NCBI GenBank assembly: GCA_019420945.1
Contig: JAHZGF010000043.1
Location: forward strand, 13,530 to 77,529
DNA from: Clostridiales bacterium
Lineage (GTDB): Bacteria; Bacillota; Clostridia; Oscillospirales; Oscillospiraceae
Direction: 5' to 3'
DNA: 64,000 nt
Shown: in pieces, positions 51,099 to 60,130 of the stretch
How positions within the stretch are numbered: position 1 is the stretch's first letter
How the letters are laid out: each line of letters begins with the position of its first letter
The notes under the pieces: generated by a model
Seen by the model: only the letters and a program-made list of their open reading frames with translations
The model's database searches: none
Told to the model about the DNA's origin: nothing
Program-made: the position numbers and the translations under genes

Positions 51099-52727
51099 AT
51101 GTCTAAACTGATTTCTTACGGCGAGGAAGCCCGCCGCGCCCTGGTCAAGGGTGTTGACCAGCTGGCGGATACCGTCAAGATCACCATGGGCCCCAAGGGC
51201 CGCAATGTGGTGCTGGGCAAGAAGTTCGGCAGCCCCCTGATCACCAACGACGGTGTGACCATCGCCAAGGAGATCGAGCTGGAGGACCCCTTTGAGGATA
51301 TGGGCGCCCAGCTGGTGAAGGAAGTCTCCACCAAGACCAACGACGTGGCCGGCGACGGCACCACCACCGCCACCCTGCTGGCTCAGGCTATCATCCATGA
51401 GGGCATGAAGAACCTGGCCGCCGGTGCCAACCCCATGGTCATGAAGAAGGGCATTGCCAAGGCCACCGCCGCCGCCATCGAGGCCATCAAGGGCAACAGC
51501 AAGCCTGTCAACGGCACTGCTGACATTGCCCGTGTCGGCGCCATCTCCTCCGGCGACGACGCCATCGGCCAGCTGATTGCCGAGGCCATGGAGAAGGTCT
51601 CCGCCGACGGTGTCATCACCGTGGAGGAGTCCAAGACTGCCGAGACCTATTCCGAGGTGGTCGAGGGTATGCAGTTTGACCGGGGCTATGTGACTCCCTA
51701 CATGGTCACCGATACCGAGAAGATGGAGGCCGTCCTGGACGATCCTCTGATCCTGATCCACGACAAGAAGATCTCCAACATTCAGGATCTGCTGCCCCTG
51801 CTGGAGCAGGTAGTCAAGATGGGCAAGCCCCTGCTGGTCATCGCTGAGGATGTGGAGGGCGAGGCCCTGTCCACTCTGATCGTCAACAAGCTCCGCGGCA
51901 CTTTGAACGTGGTCTGCGTCAAGGCCCCCGGCTTCGGTGACCGCCGCAAGGAGATGCTGGAGGATATCGCCATCCTGACCAGCGGCACCGTGATCTCCTC
52001 CGACATGGGCTATGAGCTCCGGGATGCCACTGTGGCCATGCTGGGCACTGCCCGTCAGGTCAAGGTGACCAAGGAGAACACCATCATCGTGGACGGCCAT
52101 GCTGATCCCGAGGCCCTGAAGGCCCGCGTGGCTCAGATCCGCAACGCCATTGAGACCACCACCTCCGAGTATGACAAGGAGAAGTACACCGAGCGTCTGG
52201 CCAAGCTGGCCGGCGGTGTGGCTGTCATCAAGGTTGGCGCTGCCACCGAGGCTGAGATGAAGGAGAAGCGTCTGCGCATTGAGGACGCCCTGAACGCCAC
52301 CCGCGCTGCTGTCGAGGAAGGCATTGTGGCCGGCGGCGGTACCGCCTATGTCAATGCCATCGCCGCTGTGGAGGCCCTGGTGGCCCAGCTGGAGGGCGAC
52401 GAGAAGACCGGCGCCAGCATCATTGCCAACGCCCTGACCGCTCCCGTGAAGCAGATTGCTGCCAACGCTGGCCTGGACGGCTCCGTGATCCTGGATCACA
52501 TCAAGACCAGCGGCAAGACCGGCTACGGTTTCGACGCTTACAAGGAAGTTTACTGCGATATGATGGAGTCCGGCATCGTGGATCCCACCAAGGTGACCCG
52601 TTCCGCTCTGGAGAACGCCTCCTCCATCGCCTCCGTGCTGCTGACCACCGAGTCCCTGGTGGCCGACAAGCCCCAGCCCCCCGCTCCCGCGGCTCCCGCG
52701 GATCCCGGCATGGGCGGCATGTACTAA
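51099..52727 (+). CDS. groEL: Chaperonin GroEL
   Basis: The 542-residue chaperonin has the ATP-binding TMGPKGRNVVLG, NDVAGDGTTTATLLAQ, EEGIVAGGGTAYV, and the Gly/Met C-terminal GMGGMY tail. It folds proteins in the cytosol with GroES. It shows the strong codon bias of a highly expressed gene. A T-rich terminator follows. Confidence 0.99.
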   Translation: MSKLISYGEEARRALVKGVDQLADTVKITMGPKGRNVVLGKKFGSPLITNDGVTIAKEIELEDPFEDMGAQLVKEVSTKTNDVAGDGTTTATLLAQAIIHEGMKNLAAGANPMVMKKGIAKATAAAIEAIKGNSKPVNGTADIARVGAISSGDDAIGQLIAEAMEKVSADGVITVEESKTAETYSEVVEGMQFDRGYVTPYMVTDTEKMEAVLDDPLILIHDKKISNIQDLLPLLEQVVKMGKPLLVIAEDVEGEALSTLIVNKLRGTLNVVCVKAPGFGDRRKEMLEDIAILTSGTVISSDMGYELRDATVAMLGTARQVKVTKENTIIVDGHADPEALKARVAQIRNAIETTTSEYDKEKYTERLAKLAGGVAVIKVGAATEAEMKEKRLRIEDALNATRAAVEEGIVAGGGTAYVNAIAAVEALVAQLEGDEKTGASIIANALTAPVKQIAANAGLDGSVILDHIKTSGKTGYGFDAYKEVYCDMMESGIVDPTKVTRSALENASSIASVLLTTESLVADKPQPPAPAAPADPGMGGMY

Positions 52728-52762
52728 TCCAAGATAGTACTTCACGTCATAGACATCCTAAG

Positions 52763-52794
52763 GCGCGCCTTTCTCGCGAAAGGCGCGCTTTTTT
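52763..52794 (+). terminator. Terminator after groEL
   Basis: A perfect 11-bp stem GCGCGCCTTTC with its complement, TCGC loop, then six T. Confidence 0.92.
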
Positions 52795-52820
52795 GCCCGA
52801 CGGAGAGGGCAGCGGCGGGG

Positions 52821-52849
52821 TTACCGAAACAGAGAAAATGTGCTATACT
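52821..52849 (+). promoter_or_regulatory. Promoter of the second MATE gene
   Basis: -35 TTACCG (52821-52826), 17-bp spacer, -10 TATACT (52844-52849). Confidence 0.6.
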
Positions 52850-52899
52850 AACTATTTAGAGTTTGAATTGCCACCAGTTCCAGAGGAGATGACGCCGAA

Positions 52900-54306
52900 A
52901 TGCAGCTGCACAACACCAAGAACGCCGAGAGCCGGCAGGTGGACTTTTCGGCCGGAGATGTCCGGAAAAATATCTTGGCGGTGGCCTCCCCAATGCTGGT
53001 GGCCCAAATCATCAATCTGCTCTATAATATTGTAGACCGCATCTATATTGGCAAGATCCCCGGGGAGGGTACCTTGGCTCTGGCGGGGCTGGGACTGTGT
53101 TTTCCCATTGCAACCCTGGTCACCGCCTTTGCAAATTTGTTCGGCGTGGGCGGGGCGCCTCTGTGTTCCATCGCCCGGGGCCAGAAGGACAGCGAAGGGG
53201 CTCGGAAGATTATGGCCAATGCCTATTTCATGCTGTTGCTGTCGGGCGTGGTCATCACCATTCTGGGCATTGCCTTTCATAAACCCATCTTGTATCTGTT
53301 CGGGGCCAGTGCTGACACCTACCAATATGCCTCGGATTACATGGTTATCTACCTCTTGGGCACAGTGTTTGTCATGACCTCCCTGGGGCTGAATCCCTAT
53401 ATCAACAGCCAGGGATTTGCCAAAATCGGTATGCTGACGGTGCTGCTGGGGGCGGTATCCAATATCGTGCTGGACCCCATTTTGATCTACGGTTTTGGGC
53501 TGGGGGTTCGAGGGGCTGCCATTGCCACGGTGATCTCCCAATGTCTGTCCGCACTCTGGGTGCTGCGGTTCCTGACGGGGCCCCAAACGGAACTGGCTCT
53601 GCAGTTCCGGGGATTTCGACCCGACTGGACCTGCATCCGGCGGATCGCCGCTCTGGGTACCTCCAGCTTTGTCATGTCCTTCACCGACAGCCTGGTGCAG
53701 GTGGTGTGCAATGCCACCCTGCGTAATTTCGGCGGCGACCTGTACATCAGCGTTATGACCGTCATCAACTCGGTGCGGCAGATTGCCCAGACTCCGGTGA
53801 TGGCCCTCTCCGACGGTGCCTCGCCGGTGATCAGCTACAACTATGGCGCCCGGAATGTGCCCCGGGTCCGAAAGGCCATCCGGTTCATGACCCAGCTGGG
53901 ATTTGCCTATACCATGGTAATCTGGGGACTGATCTCGCTGTTTCCCAAGCTGTTTATCATGATCTTCAACCACGAGCCCGCCTTGGTGGGGGCGGCGGTA
54001 CCCTCGCTGCACGTCTACTTTTTCGGGTTTGTAATGATGGCATTTCAGTTCGTGGGCCAAGGGGTATTTAAATCCCTCAACAAGGCAAAGCTAGCGGTTT
54101 TCTTTTCCCTGCTGCGCAAGGCCATCATCGTGGTGCCTCTGACGCTGGTGCTGCCCTATCTGGGTGGACTAGGGGTCTATGGCGTCTTTTTGGCGGAGCC
54201 AATTTCCAATCTGATTGGCGGCCTGGCCTGCTATATCACCATGCGACGCACCGTCATGCCGGAGCTTTCCGCTCTGGAGCAGTCCAAGGTTTCGCAATCC
54301 CCGTAA
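52900..54306 (+). CDS. MATE-family efflux transporter (second copy)
   Basis: The 468-residue protein has 12 predicted membrane helices in the two-half MatE layout. It opens FSAGDVRKNILAVASPMLVA, with LYNIVDRIYIGKI and YINSQGFAKIGM. It is only distantly like the MATE at 47 kb and closer to the MepA/DinF-like clade. Substrates are unknown. It is monocistronic, with own promoter and terminator. Confidence 0.9.
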   Translation: MQLHNTKNAESRQVDFSAGDVRKNILAVASPMLVAQIINLLYNIVDRIYIGKIPGEGTLALAGLGLCFPIATLVTAFANLFGVGGAPLCSIARGQKDSEGARKIMANAYFMLLLSGVVITILGIAFHKPILYLFGASADTYQYASDYMVIYLLGTVFVMTSLGLNPYINSQGFAKIGMLTVLLGAVSNIVLDPILIYGFGLGVRGAAIATVISQCLSALWVLRFLTGPQTELALQFRGFRPDWTCIRRIAALGTSSFVMSFTDSLVQVVCNATLRNFGGDLYISVMTVINSVRQIAQTPVMALSDGASPVISYNYGARNVPRVRKAIRFMTQLGFAYTMVIWGLISLFPKLFIMIFNHEPALVGAAVPSLHVYFFGFVMMAFQFVGQGVFKSLNKAKLAVFFSLLRKAIIVVPLTLVLPYLGGLGVYGVFLAEPISNLIGGLACYITMRRTVMPELSALEQSKVSQSP

Positions 54307-54311
54307 TACAG

Positions 54312-54345
54312 AAAGCCCCGGCTGCTGCAACAGCCGGGGTTTTTT
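54312..54345 (+). terminator. Terminator after the second MATE gene
   Basis: A 9-bp stem CCCCGGCTG with its complement, a CTGCAA loop, then six T. Confidence 0.88.
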
Positions 54346-54375
54346 ATATGGGGGGTTGGAAAAAGAATCCTGATC

Positions 54376-55263
54376 TCAGTGTCCGAAAAAGGTGGCGGTG
54401 TCCTCCGCAAATTGGACCAGGGCGCTTTTGGGGTTGTCCTTGCGCCAGGCCAGTACCACCTGCAGCGGCAGATCCACCGCCAGATAGCGAAGGACGGAAC
54501 TGGATTTATAGCGACTCCAGTAGTCCATCAGGGCCACTCCTTTGCCCAGCTCCAGATCCAGAATCAGCTCATCCGTGTTGGCCAGCAGCCTGGTGTTCAT
54601 GGTGAATCCATATCGTTTTTCCATGCTCCGCACCTGGCGGCGGATCATTTCCGTGGTCAACACTTCATCTGGCACAAAGAGAAAGTCCTGGTCTGCAAAA
54701 TCCTGGGGCGTCAAAGCGGCATTCTGGGCCAGAGGGCTGAGCTTGGAATAAAGGATAATCTGAGGCAAGTCCAGCAGAGGCCGAACCTCCAGCTCTGGAT
54801 GATCCCGCAGCACATCTCCTACGGTAAAGATGATATCCACCCCGCCCCGGCACAGCTCCTCCAACAGCGCCCCGGCGGGGCAGATTTTCAGGGAGATGTC
54901 CCAGTTGGGATGCAGGCCTTTCACATACTCCATGTTTTCATACAGCAGTTTGGAGATGTTCCAGGCCGGAAAGATGGAGTACTGTAAGGAGAGGGAAGTT
55001 TGGGGAGAGGCTGCCCGGTGCTTGCGTTTCAGGTCTGCAAACTCTGCCTTGCAGCGCAGGCAGAGCCGGTAGTATTCCTCCCCTTGGGGAGTCAGAGACA
55101 CCGACTTCCCGTTGCGGGAAAAGAGGGTTACCTCCCACTCTGCCTCCAGCTGACCGATGTAGCGGCTCACAGAGGGCTGGGATAAAAAGAGCGCTTCCGC
55201 CGCTTTGGAAAAGCTGCGGTACCGTGCCGCGGCCAGAAAACAGCGGATCTGGGTGGTGTTCAT
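54376..55263 (-). CDS. LysR-family regulator, divergent from the CoA-transferase
   Basis: The 295-residue LysR protein has an N-terminal winged HTH (NTTQIRCFLAAARYRSFSKA, LFLSQPSVSRYIGQLEAEW) and a C-terminal inducer-binding domain. Its first residues resemble those of the second LysR at 57 kb. ATG 55263 is chosen because GGGGAG is 9 nt upstream; ATG 55272 is also in frame. It stands divergent to the CoA-transferase gene, across a perfect palindrome, so it probably controls that gene and itself. Confidence 0.9.
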   Translation of the reverse strand: MNTTQIRCFLAAARYRSFSKAAEALFLSQPSVSRYIGQLEAEWEVTLFSRNGKSVSLTPQGEEYYRLCLRCKAEFADLKRKHRAASPQTSLSLQYSIFPAWNISKLLYENMEYVKGLHPNWDISLKICPAGALLEELCRGGVDIIFTVGDVLRDHPELEVRPLLDLPQIILYSKLSPLAQNAALTPQDFADQDFLFVPDEVLTTEMIRRQVRSMEKRYGFTMNTRLLANTDELILDLELGKGVALMDYWSRYKSSSVLRYLAVDLPLQVVLAWRKDNPKSALVQFAEDTATFFGH

Positions 55264-55355
55264 GGACCTCATCTCCCCGGACTCGAAATTTACCTATCTA
55301 TTCTAAAGGAGAAAAGGGATTTTTTCAACGGTATAGCCCGGGTACTATTTAAAAT

Positions 55356-55383
55356 CTGATATGACAGGGAGATGTCATATCAG
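55356..55383. promoter_or_regulatory. Perfect 28-bp palindrome, candidate LysR operator
   Basis: CTGATATGACA, six bases, TGTCATATCAG: 11-bp arms without mismatch between the divergent LysR and CoA-transferase genes. It contains T-N11-A type spacing and is centred about 57 bp before the likely start of transcription of the CoA-transferase gene. Confidence 0.75.
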
Positions 55384-55392
55384 GAATTGTAT

Positions 55393-55420
55393 TTGCATTT
55401 CAGCGGAAATTTGTTATGGT
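55393..55420 (+). promoter_or_regulatory. Possible promoter of the CoA-transferase gene
   Basis: -35 TTGCAT (55393-55398), 16-bp spacer, -10 TATGGT (55415-55420). A TATTAT lies a few bases on as an alternative -10. Weak boxes fit an activator-dependent promoter. Confidence 0.45.
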
Positions 55421-55456
55421 ATTATTAAAGATAATCCACAGAAAAGAGGAATCAGC

Positions 55457-56752
55457 GTGAACATTTATGAGCAATACAGCAGCAAACTGGTGCCGGTGGA
55501 GGAAGCGGTGCTGTCCATTCAATCCGGGGAGACAGTGGCTTTCGCCCAGCTGGGCAGCTGCCCCAGCGCCATTTGCGAACATATGACCCTTCTGAAGGGA
55601 CACGCCACCAACGTCCACACCTATCTGCCTGTCACCACCCGGAATTACCCGTTTATGTGTGATCCGGAGTACAAAGAGACCTTCGACCATACCTGTGGTT
55701 TCCTGATGCCCTGCACCAGAAAGGGCTATCAGAACGGCATGGTCTCACCCTATCCCAACGATCTGCACAGCGGCATTGACCGCTGGCTGGAGGCCAATGG
55801 GGATGATGTGTTTATCACTGCCGTGGCCCCCATGGACGAGCATGGCTATTTCTGCATGCCTCTGAGCCTGATCTATGAGCGCAATTTCTTCGAGCACGCC
55901 AAGCGGGTCATCGTGGAGGTCAATCCCCGGCTGCCCCGGGTGTGGGGCGACACCATGATCCATATCAGCCAAGTGGATATGATTGTGGAGGTGGAGACAG
56001 CCATTGAGATGCTGCCTGAGAGCCACCCCACAGAAAAAGAGGAGATCATCGGCAGCTATGTGGCCAGCCTGGTCCATGATGGAGACACCATTCAGCTGGG
56101 CTGGGGCGGTATCCCCGACGCAGCGGCCCATGCCCTGCTGACCAAGCACGATCTGGGTATCCACTCTGAGATGCTGTGCAACTCCATGGTGGATCTGGTG
56201 GAAGCCGGAGTGGTCACCGGCCGGAAAAAGACCTATCAGACCGGCATGATTGTAGGCACCTTTGCCGCCGGCAATCAGCGGCTCTATGATATGCTGAATA
56301 ATAACCCCATGGTGCGGCTGTTCCGGGGAGATGTGAATAACGATCCCCTCACCGTCTCCCGCAACGACAATTTCGTGGCCATCAACTCCGCCATCAACGT
56401 GGATCTGACGGGTCAGATCTGTGCCGAGAGCATCGGTTCCCGCCAGTACTCCGGCGCCGGCGGCCAGTTCGATATGTGCTATGGCGCAATGCATTCCAAG
56501 GGAGGCCGCAGCATTATCGCCCTGCCGGCTACCCAGAAGGAGGGTACCATCTCCACCATTACTGCCCAGCTCACTCAGGGCAGCGCCGTCACCACCAGCC
56601 GGAACACCATCGACTATGTGGTTACGGAGTTCGGCATCGCCCCGCTGTCTGGCCGCAATTTCCGCCAGCGGGTGGATAATCTCATTGCCATTGCCCATCC
56701 GGATTTTCGCGCCGAACTGCGGCGCCAGGCCCAGCAGCTGATGCTGTACTAA
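55457..56752 (+). CDS. Acetyl-CoA hydrolase/transferase family CoA-transferase
   Basis: The 431-residue family I CoA-transferase moves CoA between acyl groups. The N-terminal half has NVHTYLPVTTRNYPF and EHGYFCMPLSL; the C-terminal half has QLGWGGIPDAAAHALLTKHD, the catalytic Glu in ICAESIGSRQYSGAGGQFD, and YVVTEFGIAPLSGRNFRQR. It fits butyryl-CoA:acetate or 4-hydroxybutyrate CoA-transferases; the exact acyl pair is not settled. GTG 55457 follows AAGAGG. It is flanked by two LysR genes and fits the bcd-etfBA butyrate set at 15 kb. Confidence 0.85.
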   Translation: MNIYEQYSSKLVPVEEAVLSIQSGETVAFAQLGSCPSAICEHMTLLKGHATNVHTYLPVTTRNYPFMCDPEYKETFDHTCGFLMPCTRKGYQNGMVSPYPNDLHSGIDRWLEANGDDVFITAVAPMDEHGYFCMPLSLIYERNFFEHAKRVIVEVNPRLPRVWGDTMIHISQVDMIVEVETAIEMLPESHPTEKEEIIGSYVASLVHDGDTIQLGWGGIPDAAAHALLTKHDLGIHSEMLCNSMVDLVEAGVVTGRKKTYQTGMIVGTFAAGNQRLYDMLNNNPMVRLFRGDVNNDPLTVSRNDNFVAINSAINVDLTGQICAESIGSRQYSGAGGQFDMCYGAMHSKGGRSIIALPATQKEGTISTITAQLTQGSAVTTSRNTIDYVVTEFGIAPLSGRNFRQRVDNLIAIAHPDFRAELRRQAQQLMLY

Positions 56753-56800
56753 ATCATTTCCCTCCCTTTTTTCATAATTCTGCCTGGAATCCGATGAAAG

Positions 56801-56840
56801 ACTCCGGCCATTCCCAAAAAGGAATGGCCGGAGTTTTTTA
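56801..56840. terminator. Bidirectional terminator after the CoA-transferase
   Basis: A perfect 14-bp stem (56801-56814 with 56821-56834), an A-rich loop, then a T-run; it also serves the converging LysR gene. Confidence 0.9.
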
Positions 56841-56843
56841 CGT

Positions 56844-57737
56844 TTATTGCTGGGAAAGATTCCCCTGCATCAGGGCTTCCAGATAAGACAAGAACAGTCG
56901 GAGGGAGGGGGATTTATTCTCGTTGGGGTAGACCGCCCCAAAGGAAAGCGGGGTGAATTCCGGCAGCGGGATATAGCGCAGACCCGGCAATCGGGCCATG
57001 GGAAAGTCGGGCATAACGGCAAAGGCATAGCCGGATTCCACCAGAGTGTAGACGATTTCCAGGTTGTCGCAAAACATCATTTGATCCGGGTTTCGGCCGG
57101 AGACCACCTGGCTCTGGACCGCAAAGAGGGCAGGGGGGTAGATGGAGGGAGGACAAGTGGCGATCCGGCCCCCCTCCCGCAATTGCTGCAGCGTCAACGA
57201 CTGATGACTTGCCAGAGGATGACCCTCTGCGCAGATGCAGGCCAGAGGACAGCGGGTCAGCTCCCGGTAGACCGCCTTGGTGGGAGCGGATTCCTCCATG
57301 GACAACAATACCTGCACATCGCCTTCTTCCAGCAGATGTTCCAGGGAGGCGAACGGAATCAGCCGCAGAATGGGAATCAGGTTGGGGATCTCGGTCCTGA
57401 GGCGGTTTAATATCGGACTGAGCAGCCGCAGTTCGATGAAGTTGCGGCAGCCGATGCCCAGCCGCTGGGGCAGCGTCTCCTGACACTCCTTCATCCGGGC
57501 CTTGGAAAGCCCCGTCAGTTTTAAAATGTCCCCGGCGTATTGGGTAAAGAGGTGGCCTGGCTGGGTCAGCCGCACCATTTTGCTGGTGCGGTGAAACAGC
57601 TTGACTCCCAGTTCATCTTCCAGGGTGTTGATCTGATGGCTCACCGCCGGCTGGGTGATGCGAAGGTACTCCGCCGCCCGGGAAAAGTTCAGATAATTTG
57701 CCACTGCTAAGAAACATTCCAGTTGTGTTGTATTCAT
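56844..57737 (-). CDS. LysR-family regulator, divergent from the MarR/ABC operon
   Basis: The 297-residue LysR protein has the HTH NTTQLECFLAVANYLNFSRA and LRITQPAVSHQINTLEDELG, then the inducer-binding domain. It is CynR/GltC-like in general form. ATG 57737 follows AGAGG. It converges on the CoA-transferase and is divergent from the MarR gene. Either neighbour may be its target. Confidence 0.9.
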   Translation of the reverse strand: MNTTQLECFLAVANYLNFSRAAEYLRITQPAVSHQINTLEDELGVKLFHRTSKMVRLTQPGHLFTQYAGDILKLTGLSKARMKECQETLPQRLGIGCRNFIELRLLSPILNRLRTEIPNLIPILRLIPFASLEHLLEEGDVQVLLSMEESAPTKAVYRELTRCPLACICAEGHPLASHQSLTLQQLREGGRIATCPPSIYPPALFAVQSQVVSGRNPDQMMFCDNLEIVYTLVESGYAFAVMPDFPMARLPGLRYIPLPEFTPLSFGAVYPNENKSPSLRLFLSYLEALMQGNLSQQ

Positions 57738-57805
57738 ACAAAGACCTCTTTCTGAAGCTCCGTTGGATTTGTAACATACATACATATAATAAAAGTTCTT
57801 TATAG

Positions 57806-57834
57806 ATGATAGCATATTTGAATTTCACATACAA
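57806..57834 (-). promoter_or_regulatory. Promoter of the second LysR gene
   Basis: Leftward: -35 TTGTAT (57829-57834), 17-bp spacer, -10 TATCAT (57806-57811). It overlaps the rightward MarR promoter. Confidence 0.6.
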
Positions 57835-57851
57835 GTTTAGTTGTGTTATAA
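57823..57851 (+). promoter_or_regulatory. Possible promoter of the MarR/ABC operon
   Basis: -35 TTTCAC (57823-57828), 17-bp spacer, -10 TTATAA (57846-57851). Both promoters share bases 57823-57834, so the two genes probably compete for RNA polymerase. Confidence 0.5.
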
Positions 57852-57910
57852 ACAGTAAGGAGCAAAATAGTTTTTATACTAATCAATTGCCGGGAAGGGG
57901 TGACCTGAAG

Positions 57911-58408
57911 ATGAAAGCGGACCGGAAGGCGCTGGTTTTGGATAACCGACGCATCGGCATCCAGATGGAGCTGATGATGGGGCAGGCCATGGCAGAAAAG
58001 GGCCTTTCCGCGGCCCAGGGGCATATTCTATTGTTTGTTCTTGGCCACTCCCGGGAGGGAACTTCATTGACGGAGATCCATCAGGAGTTTGGCTATTCCA
58101 TGGCATCGCTGAGCAGTATTTTGAAACGGCTGCGAAAACACGGCTATGTGCGGGTGGAGCCCTGCCTGGAGGATAACCGCCGCAAGGTGCTGTATGCGAC
58201 CGAGCAGGCGGCGGAGTTGAAAACATTTTTGATTCAGACGCTGTCGGACACCTGTGACCGGGCCTATCTAGGCTTTTCCGATGAGGAACTGGCGCAGCTG
58301 GACCGGCTCCAGAAAAAATTGCTGCGGAATCTGTGTACCAGGCCGCATGCAGAGACTGGGAGGAGTGAATATTGTGAAGAAAGTCCTAAGTCAATTGAAG
58401 CAGTATAA
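57911..58408 (+). CDS. MarR-family regulator
   Basis: The 165-residue protein is a MarR winged helix: GLSAAQGHILLFVLGHSREG, the recognition region LTEIHQEFGYSMASLSSILK, wing VRVEPCLEDNRRKVLYAT, and C-terminal dimer helices. It probably represses the ABC exporter operon it heads and responds to a small ligand. ATG 57911 lies close to GGGGTGA. Its 3' end overlaps the first exporter gene by 35 bp. Confidence 0.87.
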   Translation: MKADRKALVLDNRRIGIQMELMMGQAMAEKGLSAAQGHILLFVLGHSREGTSLTEIHQEFGYSMASLSSILKRLRKHGYVRVEPCLEDNRRKVLYATEQAAELKTFLIQTLSDTCDRAYLGFSDEELAQLDRLQKKLLRNLCTRPHAETGRSEYCEESPKSIEAV

Positions 58409-60113
58409 GCGGGATGCCTTTTGGTGTATTGGCCTGACCACCCTGGAGGTGATCATGGAAATTCTGCTGCCCTTCATTACGGCCAGAATCATCGACCAGG
58501 GCCTGGAGAAGGGAAATTTGCCGGCAGTGTACCGCTACGGTATTGTCATGCTGGTGATGGCCGTATTAAGCCTCACCTTTGGCGGTCTGGCCGGTATGTT
58601 TGCCGCCCGGGCCTCCTCCGGCCTGTCGGCCAATCTGCGGGAGGCGATCTATGACAACATCCAGACCTTTTCTTTTTCCAACATCGACAAGTTCAGTGTA
58701 CCTGGCCTGGTGACCCGAATGACCACCGACATCACCAATGTGCAGAACGCCTTTATGATGGTGATCCGTGTTGCGGTTCGTTCGCCGTTGACCCTGGTGT
58801 TCAGCTATGTGATGTGTATTATCATCAGTCCCCGGCTCAGCGCCATGTTCCTGATTGCCGTGGTGTTTTTGATTGTGGCCATTGGGGCCATCATGCTGTC
58901 CACCCTCAAGATCTTCGACCAGGTGTTCCGGAAGTACGACGATCTGAACGCCAGCGTTCAGGAGAATGTCTCCGCCATCCGGGTGGTCAAGGCTTTCGTC
59001 CGGGAGGACTACGAGAACAGCAAGTTTGCCAAGGCTTCCAAGAACCTCTATAAACTGTTTGTCAAAGCCGAGGGCCTGTTGGCTTTTAACAACCCGGCCA
59101 TGATGCTGGCAGTGTATTTCTGCATCATCTCCGTGTCCTGGTTCGGCTCCCAGTTTATTCTGAACGGCAACATGAGTTCCGGCGATCTGACCAGCCTTTA
59201 CAGCTACATCATGTCTCTGCTGATGAGCCTGATGATGCTGTCCATGGTGGTGGTCATGATCTCCATGTCCCTGGCCAGCGTCCACCGAATCAGTGAAGTG
59301 CTCAGCGAGACCCCGGATCTGCAGGAGCCCGAACATCCGGTGATGGAAGTGGCCGACGGCAGCGTGGACTTCAACCATGTGAACTTCTCCTATCAGCACG
59401 GCAGCGGCAAATGCGCTCTGTCCGACATTGACCTGCATATCAAATCCGGCGAGACCATCGGCGTCATCGGCGGCACCGGCAGCGGCAAGAGCAGCCTGGT
59501 GAACCTGATCTGCCGGCTCTACGACGTGGACGACGGCTCTGTCTGTGTGGGCGGTGTGGACGTTCGGAAGTATGATATGGAGGCCCTGCGCAACCAGGTC
59601 TCCGTGGTGCTCCAGAAGAACACCCTGTTTTCCGGCACCATTTTCGATAACCTGCGTTGGGGTAATCCGGAGGCCACCGATGAAGAGTGCATCGAGGCCT
59701 GCCGGGCGGCCTGCGCCGATGAGTTCATTGACCGGATGCCCATGGGTTATGAGACCCGCATTGAGCGGGGCGGCTCCAACGTGTCCGGCGGCCAGAAGCA
59801 GCGGCTGTGCATCGCCCGGGCCCTGCTGAAGAAGCCCAAGGTGCTGATCCTGGACGACTCCACCAGCGCCGTGGATACTGCCACCGACGCCAAGATCCGG
59901 GCGGCCTTCGCCCAGAAAATCCCCGGCACCACCAAGATCATCATTGCCCAGCGGATTTCCAGTGTGGAGAGCGCGGACCGGATCCTGGTGCTGGATAACG
60001 GCAGAATTGATGCCTTTGACACCCATGAAAATCTGCTCAAGACCAACGCCATTTACCAGGAGATCTATGAGTCCCAGGTCAAGGGCGGCGGCGACTTCGA
60101 CCAGCCCGCGTGA
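58374..60113 (+). CDS. Heterodimeric ABC exporter, subunit with degenerate site
   Basis: The 579-residue half-exporter has six membrane helices (residues 1-310) and a nucleotide-binding domain: Walker A GGTGSGKSS near 366, signature VSGGQ at 470-474, Walker B VLILDD at 490-495. Asp495 replaces the usual catalytic Glu, as in one half of heterodimeric exporters such as TM287/288. It pairs with the next gene. The start is taken as GTG 58374, 10 nt after GGAGG. Confidence 0.9.
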   Translation: MKKVLSQLKQYKRDAFWCIGLTTLEVIMEILLPFITARIIDQGLEKGNLPAVYRYGIVMLVMAVLSLTFGGLAGMFAARASSGLSANLREAIYDNIQTFSFSNIDKFSVPGLVTRMTTDITNVQNAFMMVIRVAVRSPLTLVFSYVMCIIISPRLSAMFLIAVVFLIVAIGAIMLSTLKIFDQVFRKYDDLNASVQENVSAIRVVKAFVREDYENSKFAKASKNLYKLFVKAEGLLAFNNPAMMLAVYFCIISVSWFGSQFILNGNMSSGDLTSLYSYIMSLLMSLMMLSMVVVMISMSLASVHRISEVLSETPDLQEPEHPVMEVADGSVDFNHVNFSYQHGSGKCALSDIDLHIKSGETIGVIGGTGSGKSSLVNLICRLYDVDDGSVCVGGVDVRKYDMEALRNQVSVVLQKNTLFSGTIFDNLRWGNPEATDEECIEACRAACADEFIDRMPMGYETRIERGGSNVSGGQKQRLCIARALLKKPKVLILDDSTSAVDTATDAKIRAAFAQKIPGTTKIIIAQRISSVESADRILVLDNGRIDAFDTHENLLKTNAIYQEIYESQVKGGGDFDQPA

Positions 60114-60130
60114 GAGGAGGAGAGAATTCT

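Noticed and set aside
50754..52745. A 663-codon minus-strand frame opposite groEL
   Set aside because: Shadow of the highly biased groES/groEL genes, which have a CIRCE operator and all chaperonin motifs.
52900..54306. The two MATE genes as a recent tandem duplication
   Set aside because: They share only the general family pattern and an opening GDVR motif; they differ in length and detail and are 4.6 kb apart with unrelated genes between.
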